Source: an uncultured Pelagibacteraceae bacterium (lineage in GTDB: Bacteria; Pseudomonadota; Alphaproteobacteria; Pelagibacterales; Pelagibacteraceae). From it: a DNA stretch of 64,000 bases. The stretch spans positions 186,001-250,000 of the forward strand of contig CACGMC010000001.1 in the NCBI GenBank assembly GCA_902574035.1, given 5' to 3'. Shown in pieces: positions 50,230 to 59,456 of the stretch; within the stretch, counting starts at the first letter, position 1, and each line of letters begins with the position of its first letter. Position numbers and translations under genes: made by a program. Below the pieces are notes generated by a model, which was given only the letters and a program-made list of their open reading frames with translations, did no database searches and was not told the DNA's origin.

Positions 50230-52140
50230 TTAACCTTTTCCTCGCCAAGGAATCGTTTTATCAATTATTTTTCTTATTGTAATATCAAATAACAAACCTA
50301 ACATTCCCATAATAAATATAGTTATCCATATTACTTCATATTGGAAATATTTTTTAGCGACATTTTCTACGAACCCAACTCCAGTAGTACCAGCTAAAAA
50401 TTCTGCAGCTACTAAAGTTCCCCAACACATTCCTGTTGCTACTCTTATGCCTGTAAGAATTTCTGGTAAAGAATTTGGAAAAATAACATGTCTTAATATT
50501 TGCCACTTAGATGCGCCAAGAGAATGTGCGGCGTGAATTTTAGACAATTGAGTTCCTGAAGCACCAGCCCTAGCTGAAATTATCATTATTGATAGTGATA
50601 CCATAAATAATAAAAATACTTTTCCAAGATTATCTATGCCTAAAACAGAAATAACTAAAGGCGCCCAAGCTAATGGCGGCACAGGTCTGTAAAGTTCTAT
50701 TAAAGGATCAAAAAATCCTTTTGCAAATCTATTTAAGCCCATAAACAGCCCCAACGGCACTCCCACAATAATTCCTGCTACAAGACCAAGGAACACTCTT
50801 AAAAAAGAGTCCCATATATGACCTGTTGGTATTGGAATTTTAAATAAATTGAAGTCTCCTGTTACAAAACTTAACACTTTGCTTTTAAAGTTGGGTTTAA
50901 CTTCACCCTTTTCATTATGAACTGGGTACTCACCAGGTAAAACATCCGCAAACCAATCAGGAATTAAGAAACCAATAACTTTACTCACGTCCATCATTTC
51001 ATACCAAATTAATGGAATTTGTTTGTAACCAACATTAGGGTTTAGCATTAATGTAAATTTATTAATTGTGTCTGAAGGTTTCGGTAGCCATCTACCTGAT
51101 CCTTGTTCTGAACAACTTGGCCCACTAGAAATAATGGTACCAGACGGAAATAAAAGTATATCGACCCATCTTAAAGTGCCTTGTTCTTTTTTCTGTGCTT
51201 TATCAAAATTAATTATTGAAATCTGCATGTCTTTTAAAGTATTTGGTGGAAATATACTTGCGTATTCAATTCTTCGTGCAATTTTTAAGATATCTTTTGC
51301 AAACGAGGAAGAAATCTCCTCTGAAGAGCCAAGATTAGTTCTGAAATCCTTAATCTCTTTTTTTAGTTTTTCCAATGCTGAAGTATATTGACTATTATGA
51401 TTTCGGAGTTCAAAAAACTCGTCACTTATCAAATTAAGTTCCACAGCAGCTGCTTGAAATTTTAAACCTCTTTTTGTTTTTGGTATCGAAGGTATTTCAA
51501 TGGTATTTTCAATAGATGTACTTGAAGCTTTCCAACTACCTTCCTCTTTAGCAGCTTCAATCCTTTCAATTTCTTGCTCAGTGCTCTCATTTGGATAATC
51601 TTTTTTTCTAAAGTTTTTAGTTAAATCTATAATTTTGTTACTTATTATTTTAATTTGCTCTTTTGTTTCATTATTTAAAAGTTTTTCATTAGTCAGTAAA
51701 GGAATTGTATTTTTAGTTTGTGAAACAAAATTTAATAATTTGCTTTTATCTTGACTTTTTACTTCTTCTGATTTTTCAATTTCAATAATTATTTTATTTA
51801 AATTTTCTGTTTCAGTTTCAATAACAGAAGTACTCTTAAGTTGACGCTCTTCAATTGGAAAAAGATACTTGAGAGAAAGAAGGGACTCATTTACCTTTCC
51901 AACTTGACAAAGTTCATTAGCCGATCTTGGAAAAAAGGATTTTGCAATATCCCAAGAATAGTAAAGCCAAACTAATAACAAGAAACTACTTCCAACAATT
52001 ACCCAATGAATTCCACCTTGTGCTCTTTCTGGATTTCCAAAAACAGCATCTACTTTTTCTGTTTTAATTAATTTTCTACCGTACAAAACACACCCAACGA
52101 TAGCAAAGAAAAATACAAAAGTTAAAAAAGCTGTGATCAT
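50230..52140 (-). CDS. tauC: Taurine-type ABC permease with a large N-terminal insert (TauC-like)
   Basis: A 636-residue permease, more than twice the usual length of about 250-280. Residues about 435-636 form the standard SsuC/TauC domain (GIIVGVPLGLFMGLNRFAKGFFDPLIELYRPVPPLAWAPL; EAA loop near AAHSLGASKWQILRHVIFP). Residues 1-65 hold two extra membrane helices. Between lies a periplasmic-predicted region of about 350 residues, rich in Glu/Lys coiled-coil sequence (about 100-230). It shares one base with tauB at the start. Specificity for taurine is inferred from the pathway. Confidence 0.88.
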   Translation of the reverse strand: MITAFLTFVFFFAIVGCVLYGRKLIKTEKVDAVFGNPERAQGGIHWVIVGSSFLLLVWLYYSWDIAKSFFPRSANELCQVGKVNESLLSLKYLFPIEERQLKSTSVIETETENLNKIIIEIEKSEEVKSQDKSKLLNFVSQTKNTIPLLTNEKLLNNETKEQIKIISNKIIDLTKNFRKKDYPNESTEQEIERIEAAKEEGSWKASSTSIENTIEIPSIPKTKRGLKFQAAAVELNLISDEFFELRNHNSQYTSALEKLKKEIKDFRTNLGSSEEISSSFAKDILKIARRIEYASIFPPNTLKDMQISIINFDKAQKKEQGTLRWVDILLFPSGTIISSGPSCSEQGSGRWLPKPSDTINKFTLMLNPNVGYKQIPLIWYEMMDVSKVIGFLIPDWFADVLPGEYPVHNEKGEVKPNFKSKVLSFVTGDFNLFKIPIPTGHIWDSFLRVFLGLVAGIIVGVPLGLFMGLNRFAKGFFDPLIELYRPVPPLAWAPLVISVLGIDNLGKVFLLFMVSLSIMIISARAGASGTQLSKIHAAHSLGASKWQILRHVIFPNSLPEILTGIRVATGMCWGTLVAAEFLAGTTGVGFVENVAKKYFQYEVIWITIFIMGMLGLLFDITIRKIIDKTIPWRGKG

Positions 52141-52937
52141 TAATTATCTTTACCCATTATTTCTTCTTCCATATCCCAAATCATAGAGAGAATTTCCTCT
52201 CTTTTTGAAACGAATTCTTTATTATTTTTGATTTCTCTCAGGTCCCCTTTAAGGCCCATTGATGCGAATGGTAACTTATATTCTTTATGAATTCTTCCAG
52301 GTCTTGGAGCCATAACGTAAACTTTTTCTCCAAGCAATAATGCTTCTTCAACTGAGTGAGTTATTAAAATAATTGTTTTTCCTGTTTCTTTCCAAATTTT
52401 AAGAACTAGCGACTGCATTTTTTCTCTTGTCAATGCATCTAGAGCTCCTAGAGGTTCGTCCATTAAAATTAAATCTGGATCATTTATCAAACATCTAGCC
52501 AAAGCTACCCTTTGTTGCATACCTCCAGACAATTGATAAGTAGGAGTATTACCAAAACCTTTTAAACCAACAATATCCAACCATTCGTCGACTTTCTTTT
52601 GAGTTTGAACAGCGTCTTCTTCTTTCATTCTCAAACCAAAATTTACATTCTCAGCAACAGTTAACCATTCAAATAAAGCACCTTGTTGAAAAACCATTCC
52701 TCTATCAACACCTGGTCCATTTATTTCTTTATTATTAAGAGTAATTTTTCCTGAAGTTGGTCTTATAAATCCTGCTGTAATATTTAATAAAGTTGTTTTT
52801 CCACATCCTGAGGGACCAAGGACGGTTAGTAATTCACCTTTTTTAATTGTGAAATTTAAATCTTTGAGTGCATGGACAGTCTCTCCTTTTGGAGTTTTAA
52901 AAATCATATTTAAGTTTCGTGAAATTAAATCGCTCAT
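52140..52937 (-). CDS. tauB: Taurine ABC transporter ATPase
   Basis: A 265-residue ATPase of the nitrate/sulfonate/taurine class. Walker A GPSGCGKTTLL (residues 41-51), Q-loop MVFQQGALFEWLTV, signature LSGGMQQRVALARCL, Walker B LILMDEPLGALD and switch His in ILITHSVEEALLLG. The gene follows tauA after a terminator-like hairpin and abuts tauC. Confidence 0.95.
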   Translation of the reverse strand: MSDLISRNLNMIFKTPKGETVHALKDLNFTIKKGELLTVLGPSGCGKTTLLNITAGFIRPTSGKITLNNKEINGPGVDRGMVFQQGALFEWLTVAENVNFGLRMKEEDAVQTQKKVDEWLDIVGLKGFGNTPTYQLSGGMQQRVALARCLINDPDLILMDEPLGALDALTREKMQSLVLKIWKETGKTIILITHSVEEALLLGEKVYVMAPRPGRIHKEYKLPFASMGLKGDLREIKNNKEFVSKREEILSMIWDMEEEIMGKDN

Positions 52938-52960
52938 AAAATAATTATATTAGATATTTA

Positions 52961-53001
52961 GTAAAAAAAATAGGCACCAATTGTATAAATTGGCGCCTAT
53001 T
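52961..53001 (-). terminator. Intrinsic terminator/attenuator after tauA
   Basis: Read on the minus strand, AATAGGCGCCAATT pairs with AATTGGTGCCTATT (one G-U) around a 5-base loop (plus coordinates 52969-53001). A U8 tract follows (plus strand A8 at 52963-52970). It lies between tauA and tauB, so it should let only part of the transcripts reach tauBC, giving binding-protein excess. Confidence 0.88.
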
Positions 53002-53017
53002 AATTTGATTTCTTAAA

Positions 53018-53956
53018 CTACGGTAAAAACTTAGTAGTTACCGTACCTCTTGGAGTGTCAAATCCTTTTAAAAACTTAGCAAGGTTTCCACTCTTCATAG
53101 ATTTTTTTGTTTCTTTTGGTGTTAAGAATTTAAAGCCACTTAAAGTGTCTTTCATGTCAGCAACTTTCATTTCTGACTCTTTTGACATAGCTTTCATATC
53201 ACTTCCACCTTTTCTGTATCTTTCATTAGCTTCATGAGTTAACTCAACGAATGATTTTAACATTCCTGGGTTTTCTTTCATGAATTTGTTTGTAACAGAA
53301 ACGATATCAATACCCATAATTCCACCAGCTCGTGCTTCATCTACTGTTAGAAGCCTTTTTCCAACTGATGTTGCAGACTTGATAGAATTACCACCAAACA
53401 AACATGCCATTACAACGTCACCACTTACTAGTGCAGCTGCACCTTCTTCGGGATCCATAGCAATAATGTTCATTTTTTTTCTATCAGCTCCAACTATTTT
53501 CATACTTTCAGTAAAAACGTATTCAGCCATAGTTCCTAGTGGAACAGCAACTTTTTTACCTTCAAGTTCTGAAGCATTCGCTTTTGTAATACCAGATTTA
53601 TTAGAAGTAACACATGTTGTTCCTCCCATACCGTATTCCATAGCAACGTCGACTAAACTAATAGGTGCTTTTGCTTTAACAGCGTTAATGTACGGCATTA
53701 AACCTTGTGAGTAAGAGATATCAATATCTCCTGCTAACATAGCATCCGTCATCGCTACACCATTTGTAAAATTAGTCCATTTCACTGGCACACCAAGTGC
53801 TTTTGAATATGCTTTCTTATTCATGTCCTCAAGATTAGGAGATGGCCACTCTAAAAAGTAGGCAACTCTAACTTCTTTAGCAGCAGAAAATGCTACTGAA
53901 GAGTAAAGAGTAAAAGCCAAAATCATCCCAAGAACTGTGCTTATTATTTTTTTCAT
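53018..53956 (-). CDS. tauA: Taurine ABC transporter substrate-binding protein
   Basis: A 312-residue receptor with signal peptide (residues 1-23, cleavage AFS-AA). EVRVAYFLEWPSPNLED, VKWTNFTNGVAMTDAMLAGDIDISYSQGLMPYINAVK and GKKVAVPLGTMAEYVFTESM follow the TauA/SsuA fold. A TATAGGAGAACT leader gives a strong ribosome-binding site. First gene of the minus-strand operon leading to tauB, tauC, comC-like and pta. Confidence 0.94.
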   Translation of the reverse strand: MKKIISTVLGMILAFTLYSSVAFSAAKEVRVAYFLEWPSPNLEDMNKKAYSKALGVPVKWTNFTNGVAMTDAMLAGDIDISYSQGLMPYINAVKAKAPISLVDVAMEYGMGGTTCVTSNKSGITKANASELEGKKVAVPLGTMAEYVFTESMKIVGADRKKMNIIAMDPEEGAAALVSGDVVMACLFGGNSIKSATSVGKRLLTVDEARAGGIMGIDIVSVTNKFMKENPGMLKSFVELTHEANERYRKGGSDMKAMSKESEMKVADMKDTLSGFKFLTPKETKKSMKSGNLAKFLKGFDTPRGTVTTKFLP

Positions 53957-54076
53957 AGTTCTCCTATATATAGTTTGTTAATTGTTAAGATTTAAAATGA
54001 ATTTTGTACGTAAGTAAATACAAAGAGTGTTCAATAATTGGCCAAGTTTTAAGAAATAATCAATCCTAGGTTGAAA

Positions 54077-54811
54077 TTAAATTTTTTTATCTTTTTTAAA
54101 AAATTTTTTAAACTTTGTCATATTCATTGTAGTGTTTGAAGGATAAGAATTTCCAAAAATCTTTTTGTACGAAATTTTCTTAATTTTCGGATTATACTTT
54201 TTTACAAACTTAAAGACACTTTGAGATTTTCCGCCAAAGTTAATTATACCTTTAAGGTTTAATATTTTAAAAACTACAGGAGCTATTTCATCGTGAAATA
54301 TAAAGTTAGTTAAGAAATCACTAAATGCAGATTTATGAACAAAGGGCTTTTCAGTCATTGACGCTCTTACAATAAGTGAATTTTTATAAAGTCTTACAGA
54401 ACATTCTCCACCTAGTTTTGACCACGCATAACTATTAATTGGTAAAAGAGGCTCTTCCTCTTTGTAATTTCCTTTTTTGCCTGGATATACATAGCTTGAT
54501 GAAAAATAAATCAATTTTATTTTCATTTTTTCACACATTTTAACAATGTTGGCAGTTCCAATAATATTCAAATTGATACTTTTACTTATATCTTTGTCAT
54601 GTATCGACATAGGTCTCGATAAGCCTGCTAAGTGTATAAGATATTTAGGTCTTTTTTTTTTAAGGTATTTAAGAATAGATTTTTCATTTAGGATATTTAA
54701 TTGAGTTTTTGATGGAAAATAAACACTGTAACGAGTTTTTATTTTTTTTAAAGATTTTGCAAATCTCCCAGTACCACCTGTAATTACAATACGATTTTTA
54801 TAAACCAACAT
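54077..54811 (-). CDS. NAD-dependent epimerase/dehydratase (RmlD-like)
   Basis: About 244 residues from ATG 54809-54811 (LVYKNRIVITGGTGRFAKSL). A longer frame to 54886 would lie inside the preceding methyltransferase gene. GGTGRFA is the NAD(P) motif, YFSSSYVYPGKKG and SYAWSKLGGE hold the catalytic Ser and Tyr-xxx-Lys equivalents (AYSK form). It probably reduces or epimerises a nucleotide sugar made with the two upstream genes. It overlaps the C-methyltransferase by 14 bases. Confidence 0.83.
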   Translation of the reverse strand: MLVYKNRIVITGGTGRFAKSLKKIKTRYSVYFPSKTQLNILNEKSILKYLKKKRPKYLIHLAGLSRPMSIHDKDISKSINLNIIGTANIVKMCEKMKIKLIYFSSSYVYPGKKGNYKEEEPLLPINSYAWSKLGGECSVRLYKNSLIVRASMTEKPFVHKSAFSDFLTNFIFHDEIAPVVFKILNLKGIINFGGKSQSVFKFVKKYNPKIKKISYKKIFGNSYPSNTTMNMTKFKKFFKKDKKI

Positions 54812-55997
54812 GTGAAAACCAGACACCTCCATTTTTTTTAAAATCTTTTTCTTTTGAAAAAATTTCTTCTTTATGATTCCAAGCAAATAAAAAAGCTATA
54901 TCGGGCTTTGATTTATGAAAATCAGAAACTGGTACTATTGGTATATGCGAACCAGGGGAAAATTTTCCAATTTTTTCTTTCGTTGTGTCACAAATAAAAT
55001 CAATCATTTTATTATTAATACCACAATAATTTAACACTGTGGTACTTTTCGCGGTTGCAGCATAACCACATATCTTTTTATTTTGACTTTTAAATTCTTC
55101 TATTTTTTTTATAGTTTTGAACTTTGAATTTTCGCAATTTTTTTTAAATTGAATGCAAGAGTCTACTGTGTCTAATTTGTTTTTCTGTTCCTCATCTATA
55201 ATTTTACGAACATTATCATTAATTTGATGTTTTTTTCTCCTTCCAATTACATATCTCATGGATCCACCATGAGTAATTTGAGGTAGAGCATCAATTAATT
55301 CAAAATCAAATAATGAAAATATTTTTTTAATAGAACTGACAGAAAACATAAAAATATGTTCATCATAAATCTGGTCATATGAAACCTTTGAAAACATAGA
55401 TCCCATGTAAGGTTCTTCAAAAATCAACAAACCATTATTTGATAGTAATTTGTCGACACATTTTATAACATTTGTTAAATCCGGTATATGAGCTATCACG
55501 TTAGCTGAACTTATTACGTCAACATCGTTATGAAAATCTTTAATTAAATCTAAATTAAAAGTATTAAAAAACTTATCAAAAGTTTTTATTCCCCTTTTAT
55601 TAGCCAAGTTGGCAATTGTAGAAGAAGGTTCGTATCCTAACGCCTCTATATTCTTATCTTTAAAATTTTCTAAAAAAGTTCCATCATTAGACCCAACTTC
55701 CACTAACTTTGATCCTGAAGATAAGTATCTATCACTTAGCCATTTAGCAAAATTTTTAAAATGCTCTGTCATGTATTTTGAACTACTTGTATAAAAAGGA
55801 TATCTCTCATTATGGACTGCCTCAGGATTTGAAAATTCATTAAGTTGCAATAAAGATACTTTTTTAGAAAAACCAACTTCCATTTCGTAAAAAAATTCAT
55901 TTTTAAAATCTTTCTCTTCCAAAAAACCATTGGCGGATGGCATCTTTCCAAATGACATAAAAGGTTTTAAATCGTCATTAGTAATTTTACATTTCAT
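54798..55997 (-). CDS. Sugar C-methyltransferase-family protein
   Basis: A 399-residue three-domain protein of the NDP-sugar C-methyltransferase type. The N-terminal domain (1-60) is a degenerate zinc-binding domain (FMSFGKMPSANGFL). The central domain has SAM motif I SKLVEVGSNDGTFLENFKDK (about 92-111) and YDQIYDEHIFMFSVSSI, equivalent to the family's YHEH active-site block, and the C-terminal domain holds CGYAATAKSTTVLNYCGIN. It overlaps the epimerase and the RmlC-like gene. A second family member lies at 59457-60674. Confidence 0.88.
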   Translation of the reverse strand: MKCKITNDDLKPFMSFGKMPSANGFLEEKDFKNEFFYEMEVGFSKKVSLLQLNEFSNPEAVHNERYPFYTSSSKYMTEHFKNFAKWLSDRYLSSGSKLVEVGSNDGTFLENFKDKNIEALGYEPSSTIANLANKRGIKTFDKFFNTFNLDLIKDFHNDVDVISSANVIAHIPDLTNVIKCVDKLLSNNGLLIFEEPYMGSMFSKVSYDQIYDEHIFMFSVSSIKKIFSLFDFELIDALPQITHGGSMRYVIGRRKKHQINDNVRKIIDEEQKNKLDTVDSCIQFKKNCENSKFKTIKKIEEFKSQNKKICGYAATAKSTTVLNYCGINNKMIDFICDTTKEKIGKFSPGSHIPIVPVSDFHKSKPDIAFLFAWNHKEEIFSKEKDFKKNGGVWFSHVGL

Positions 55998-56524
55998 CTT
56001 AATTTTTTTGAAAGTTCCTCAAATTTTAAATTTTTTTTATCTTTGTTGGAGAGCAACGGTTTTTTTGTTGACCATTTTATTTTCAAAGTTTTATCATTCC
56101 AGATTACTCCAATCTCATGCTTGGGGGATCTATAATTTGTATTGTAATAGTGAACTATATTTTCTTTTTGCAAAGCTAAAAATCCATGAAGAAAGCCAGG
56201 TGGAATAAATATTGATTTTCCATTTTTATCGGAAAGAACTATTTTGTAATGTTTCCCAAAAGTTTTTGATTTTTTTCTTGCATCGACTACCACATCTAAA
56301 ATTGCACCTTTTACAACAGATATGAATTTTCCTTGTCCATTTTTGAGCTGCATGTGCAGCCCCCTCAGAACGTTTTTTTTTGATTTTGAAGTGCAGGAAA
56401 AAACAAAACGATTTTTAGTAAAATTTTTGGATAAAAAATCTTCTTTAAAATGACCTCTTGAATCTTTGTAAATTTTGTTTGTAACAATTTTTAAACCAGG
56501 AATCTTAGTTTTTTTAATTTGCAT
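55994..56524 (-). CDS. dTDP-4-dehydrorhamnose 3,5-epimerase-like (RmlC family)
   Basis: A 176-residue cupin-type sugar epimerase: FKEDFLSKNFTKNRFVFSC, KNVLRGLHMQLKNGQGKFISVVKGAILDVVVDARK and FIPPGFLHGFLALQKEN are RmlC blocks with the active-site His in LRGLH. It starts the three-gene minus-strand unit with the C-methyltransferase and epimerase, suggesting synthesis of a C-methylated deoxysugar. Substrate not fixed. Confidence 0.9.
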   Translation of the reverse strand: MQIKKTKIPGLKIVTNKIYKDSRGHFKEDFLSKNFTKNRFVFSCTSKSKKNVLRGLHMQLKNGQGKFISVVKGAILDVVVDARKKSKTFGKHYKIVLSDKNGKSIFIPPGFLHGFLALQKENIVHYYNTNYRSPKHEIGVIWNDKTLKIKWSTKKPLLSNKDKKNLKFEELSKKLR

Positions 56525-56619
56525 TATTATCTATACGATATATATTAAAAAATTAAATACTACTATTAGTTGTATATAATTTAGTTGTTTTAGTTAAGCA
56601 ATAGTCTAAAAATTTTATT

Positions 56620-57960
56620 ATGAGCTCTCAAAGAACAAATATTCCAAATTCATTAAATGAACATTGGATGCCCTTTTCAGATAACAAATCGTTTAAAAAA
56701 AATCCTAGGTTAATTACAGACGCAAAAGGGGTTTATCTAACTAATCACCTTGGAAAAAAGATGATAGATGCTAGTTCTGGGTTATTTTGTAACCCTTTGG
56801 GTCACGGAAGAAAAGAGATTACCGAGGCAGTTTCAAAACAATTAGAAAAACTAGATTACTGTCAACCTTTTAATCAAGGTTTTGGTGGATCATTTGAGTT
56901 GGCAACTAGAATAGCAAAAAAAACTCCAGAAGGAATAAATAGAATTTTTTATACAATCTGTGGATCAACTGCTGTTGAAACAGCAATTAAAATTGCAATT
57001 GCTTACCATAGAGCAAAAGGAGATTCTAAGAGGTTTAGATTTGTTGGTAGAGAAAGAGGTTACCACGGTATGAATATAGGCGCAACTACTGTTGGTGGAA
57101 TGATAAATAATGTAAAAACTTTTGCCAGTGTATTAATGCCTGGAGTTCAACACATGAGACATACTCATTTACCTGAGCATAAATTTGTAAAAGGTCAACC
57201 AGAAACTGGTGTTGAGTTAGCTGAAGACCTCGAGAGGATAGCAATGAATTTTGGTGGTGAGAATATAGCAGCCTGTATTGTTGAGCCTATAGCAGGTTCG
57301 ACTGGAACTTTAGTTCCTCCTAAAGGTTATTTAAAAAGATTAAGAGAAATATGTGATAAACATGGAATACTTTTAATATTTGACGAGGTTATAACAGGAT
57401 GGGGTAGGACAGGTTCAGCCTTTGCTGCTCAAGAGTGGAATGTTACACCAGATATAATGACTATGGCAAAAGCAACAACTAATGGAGTAGTTCCTATGGG
57501 TGTTGTAGCTGTTAAAGAGGAAATGTATGACGCAGTTTTAGACGCCTCAAAAGCTCCAGAAGGGACTCCTGAGTTATTTCATGGTTATACATATTCAGGA
57601 ATACCAGTTGCAGTGGCAGCTGCCTTAGCTGTTCAAGACATTTTTGATAGAGAGGATATTTTTAAAAGAGCAAAAGAAATGTCACCTTATTTTCAAGATG
57701 GTTTACATTCTCTTAAAGATTTAAAAGAGGTTGTTAGCATAAGAGGGTATGGAATGATGGGTGGTATAGAGATGAAAATGGTTGAAAAACCAGGAAAAGC
57801 TGGATTTCAAACTTTTAAACATTGTTATGATGCTGGAGTAAATTTTAAAAATACAGGAGACACATTAATTATTGCCCCACAATTTATCTGCGAAAAAAAA
57901 CATATCGATGAGATAATTGATAAATTAAGAACAGGTATTTCAAATTATACTAAATCCTAA
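56620..57960 (+). CDS. tpa: Class III aminotransferase, likely taurine-pyruvate aminotransferase
   Basis: A 446-residue PLP enzyme. YTICGSTAVETAIKIAIAYH binds PLP phosphate, LIFDEVITGWGRTGSAFAAQEW is the class III signature, and the PLP Lys lies in TMAKATTNGVVPMG. The next base after its stop begins ald, alanine dehydrogenase. The Tpa-Ald pair recycles pyruvate/alanine in taurine breakdown. Tpa would make sulfoacetaldehyde for Xsc. Other omega-amine substrates are possible. Confidence 0.88.
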   Translation: MSSQRTNIPNSLNEHWMPFSDNKSFKKNPRLITDAKGVYLTNHLGKKMIDASSGLFCNPLGHGRKEITEAVSKQLEKLDYCQPFNQGFGGSFELATRIAKKTPEGINRIFYTICGSTAVETAIKIAIAYHRAKGDSKRFRFVGRERGYHGMNIGATTVGGMINNVKTFASVLMPGVQHMRHTHLPEHKFVKGQPETGVELAEDLERIAMNFGGENIAACIVEPIAGSTGTLVPPKGYLKRLREICDKHGILLIFDEVITGWGRTGSAFAAQEWNVTPDIMTMAKATTNGVVPMGVVAVKEEMYDAVLDASKAPEGTPELFHGYTYSGIPVAVAAALAVQDIFDREDIFKRAKEMSPYFQDGLHSLKDLKEVVSIRGYGMMGGIEMKMVEKPGKAGFQTFKHCYDAGVNFKNTGDTLIIAPQFICEKKHIDEIIDKLRTGISNYTKS

Positions 57961-59079
57961 ATGATAATCGGAGTTCCTAAAGAAATAAAGCTTCAAGAGC
58001 ATAGAATTGGTTTAACTCCTGATAGTGTTATAGTTCTAGTAAAAAAAGGACACCAGGTTTTAGTTCAAAGTAATGGAGGATTTGAAGCGGGCTTTACAAA
58101 TGAAGACTACAAAAAAGCTGGAGCTCAAATAATTAATACCGCTGAGGAGGTTTTTAAAAAATCAGAAATAATTGTTAAAGTAAAAGAACCTCAGATGAGT
58201 GAAGTAAAATTGATAAGAGAAAATCAAATTATTTACACCTACTTACATTTAGCTGCTGCAAAAGAGCTTACGCACGGACTAATTAAATCAAAATCAATAT
58301 GTATTGCATATGAAACTGTTACAGATGACAATGGTCGACTCCCTTTACTAGCACCCATGAGCGCTGTTGCAGGAAGAATGTCAATACAAGCTGGAGCTCA
58401 CTCACTTGAAAAAAATCAAAAAGGAAGGGGTTTGTTATTAGGAGGAGCGCCTGGAGTCGAACCAGCAAACGTAGTCATTTTAGGCGGAGGTGTTGTGGGA
58501 GAGAACGCCGCGATAATAGCCACCGGAATGAAAAGCAAAGTATATGTTGTAGATAAATCAAAAGACAGACTAAAACAACTACATGAGTTGTTTGGAGATA
58601 AAATAATAGCCGCGGAGAGTGGCAAAACAGATCTTAAAAAATTAGTTTCAGAATGCGATTTATTAATTGGTGGTGTCTTAATTCCGGGAGCAGAGGCACC
58701 AAAATTAGTTTCAAAAGAGATGATTAAGTCAATGAAAAGAGGTTCTGTAGTTGTAGATGTTGCAATTGATCAAGGAGGATGTATAGAAACCAGCAAACCT
58801 ACAACACACGCCAATCCAACTTATATTGTTGATGATGTGGTACATTATTGTGTTGCTAATATGCCTGGTGGAGTTCCAAGAACTTCTACAATGGCATTAA
58901 ATAAAGCGACTTTACCTTTATTAATCAAAATAGCTGACCAAGGTTACAAAAAGGCACTTTTAGCGAACAAAAATTATTTAGCTGGTTTAAATGTGTTTAA
59001 AGGAAAAATAACATACAAAGGAGTTGCTGAGGCCTTAAATGTTACATATTTCCCACCAGAAGAGGCAATATCAACTTAA
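57961..59079 (+). CDS. ald: Alanine dehydrogenase
   Basis: A 372-residue NAD-dependent enzyme regenerating pyruvate from the alanine made by Tpa and releasing ammonium. MIIGVPKEIKLQEHRIGLTPD is the N-terminal family block with the substrate Arg, YTYLHLAAAKELT the middle block, and VVILGGGVVGENAAIIATGM the NAD motif. VDVAIDQGGCIETSKPTTH is near the active site. Translation is coupled to tpa (no gap). Released ammonium joins the nitrogen economy also served by AmtB. Confidence 0.96.
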   Translation: MIIGVPKEIKLQEHRIGLTPDSVIVLVKKGHQVLVQSNGGFEAGFTNEDYKKAGAQIINTAEEVFKKSEIIVKVKEPQMSEVKLIRENQIIYTYLHLAAAKELTHGLIKSKSICIAYETVTDDNGRLPLLAPMSAVAGRMSIQAGAHSLEKNQKGRGLLLGGAPGVEPANVVILGGGVVGENAAIIATGMKSKVYVVDKSKDRLKQLHELFGDKIIAAESGKTDLKKLVSECDLLIGGVLIPGAEAPKLVSKEMIKSMKRGSVVVDVAIDQGGCIETSKPTTHANPTYIVDDVVHYCVANMPGGVPRTSTMALNKATLPLLIKIADQGYKKALLANKNYLAGLNVFKGKITYKGVAEALNVTYFPPEEAIST

Positions 59080-59203
59080 ACCCAAACCGGACTGTATTTC
59101 TGAAAAAAAGACTTACACTAAAAGAAATTTTTCTAAAATCAGCCCAGTATGAACTAAAAATATATTAAAATATTATGAGATATATGCTTTAATAACTTGA
59201 AGT

Positions 59204-59404
59204 ATGAGCGCACAACCTGAAGAAAAAAACGTTAATCACTACTCTTGGCTTGATAATCCAAATAGCCCAAAAAAGAGAGTTAACGTAAATGATTTGGTCT
59301 CAAGAATGAACGAAGACAAAAAAAGAGACAGGAAAAACAGCCTTATATTAGGTGCTGCAGCAGTATCAGCGGTTACAGTTTTTGGAATAATTTTAACTCT
59401 TTAA
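59204..59404 (+). CDS. Small single-span membrane protein, 66 residues
   Basis: The N-terminal 45 residues are polar (PEEKNVNHYSWLDNPNSPKK, then VNDLVSRMNEDKKRDRKN), followed by one C-terminal helix (LILGAAAVSAVTVFGIILTL). This tail-anchored form, with a stop directly after the helix, is unusual for bacteria. No family recognised. It stands alone between ald and the polysaccharide genes. Confidence 0.65.
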   Translation: MSAQPEEKNVNHYSWLDNPNSPKKRVNVNDLVSRMNEDKKRDRKNSLILGAAAVSAVTVFGIILTL

Positions 59405-59456
59405 CAGTCATAAAAACTTAGTTTAAATAAAATTTGAGCACTGGTATAACCGTTTA

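Noticed and set aside
53280-53714. A 144-codon open frame on the plus strand antisense to tauA
   Set aside because: It lies wholly inside tauA, has no ribosome-binding site and no recognisable protein pattern. It is the usual shadow of an AT-rich gene's reverse strand.
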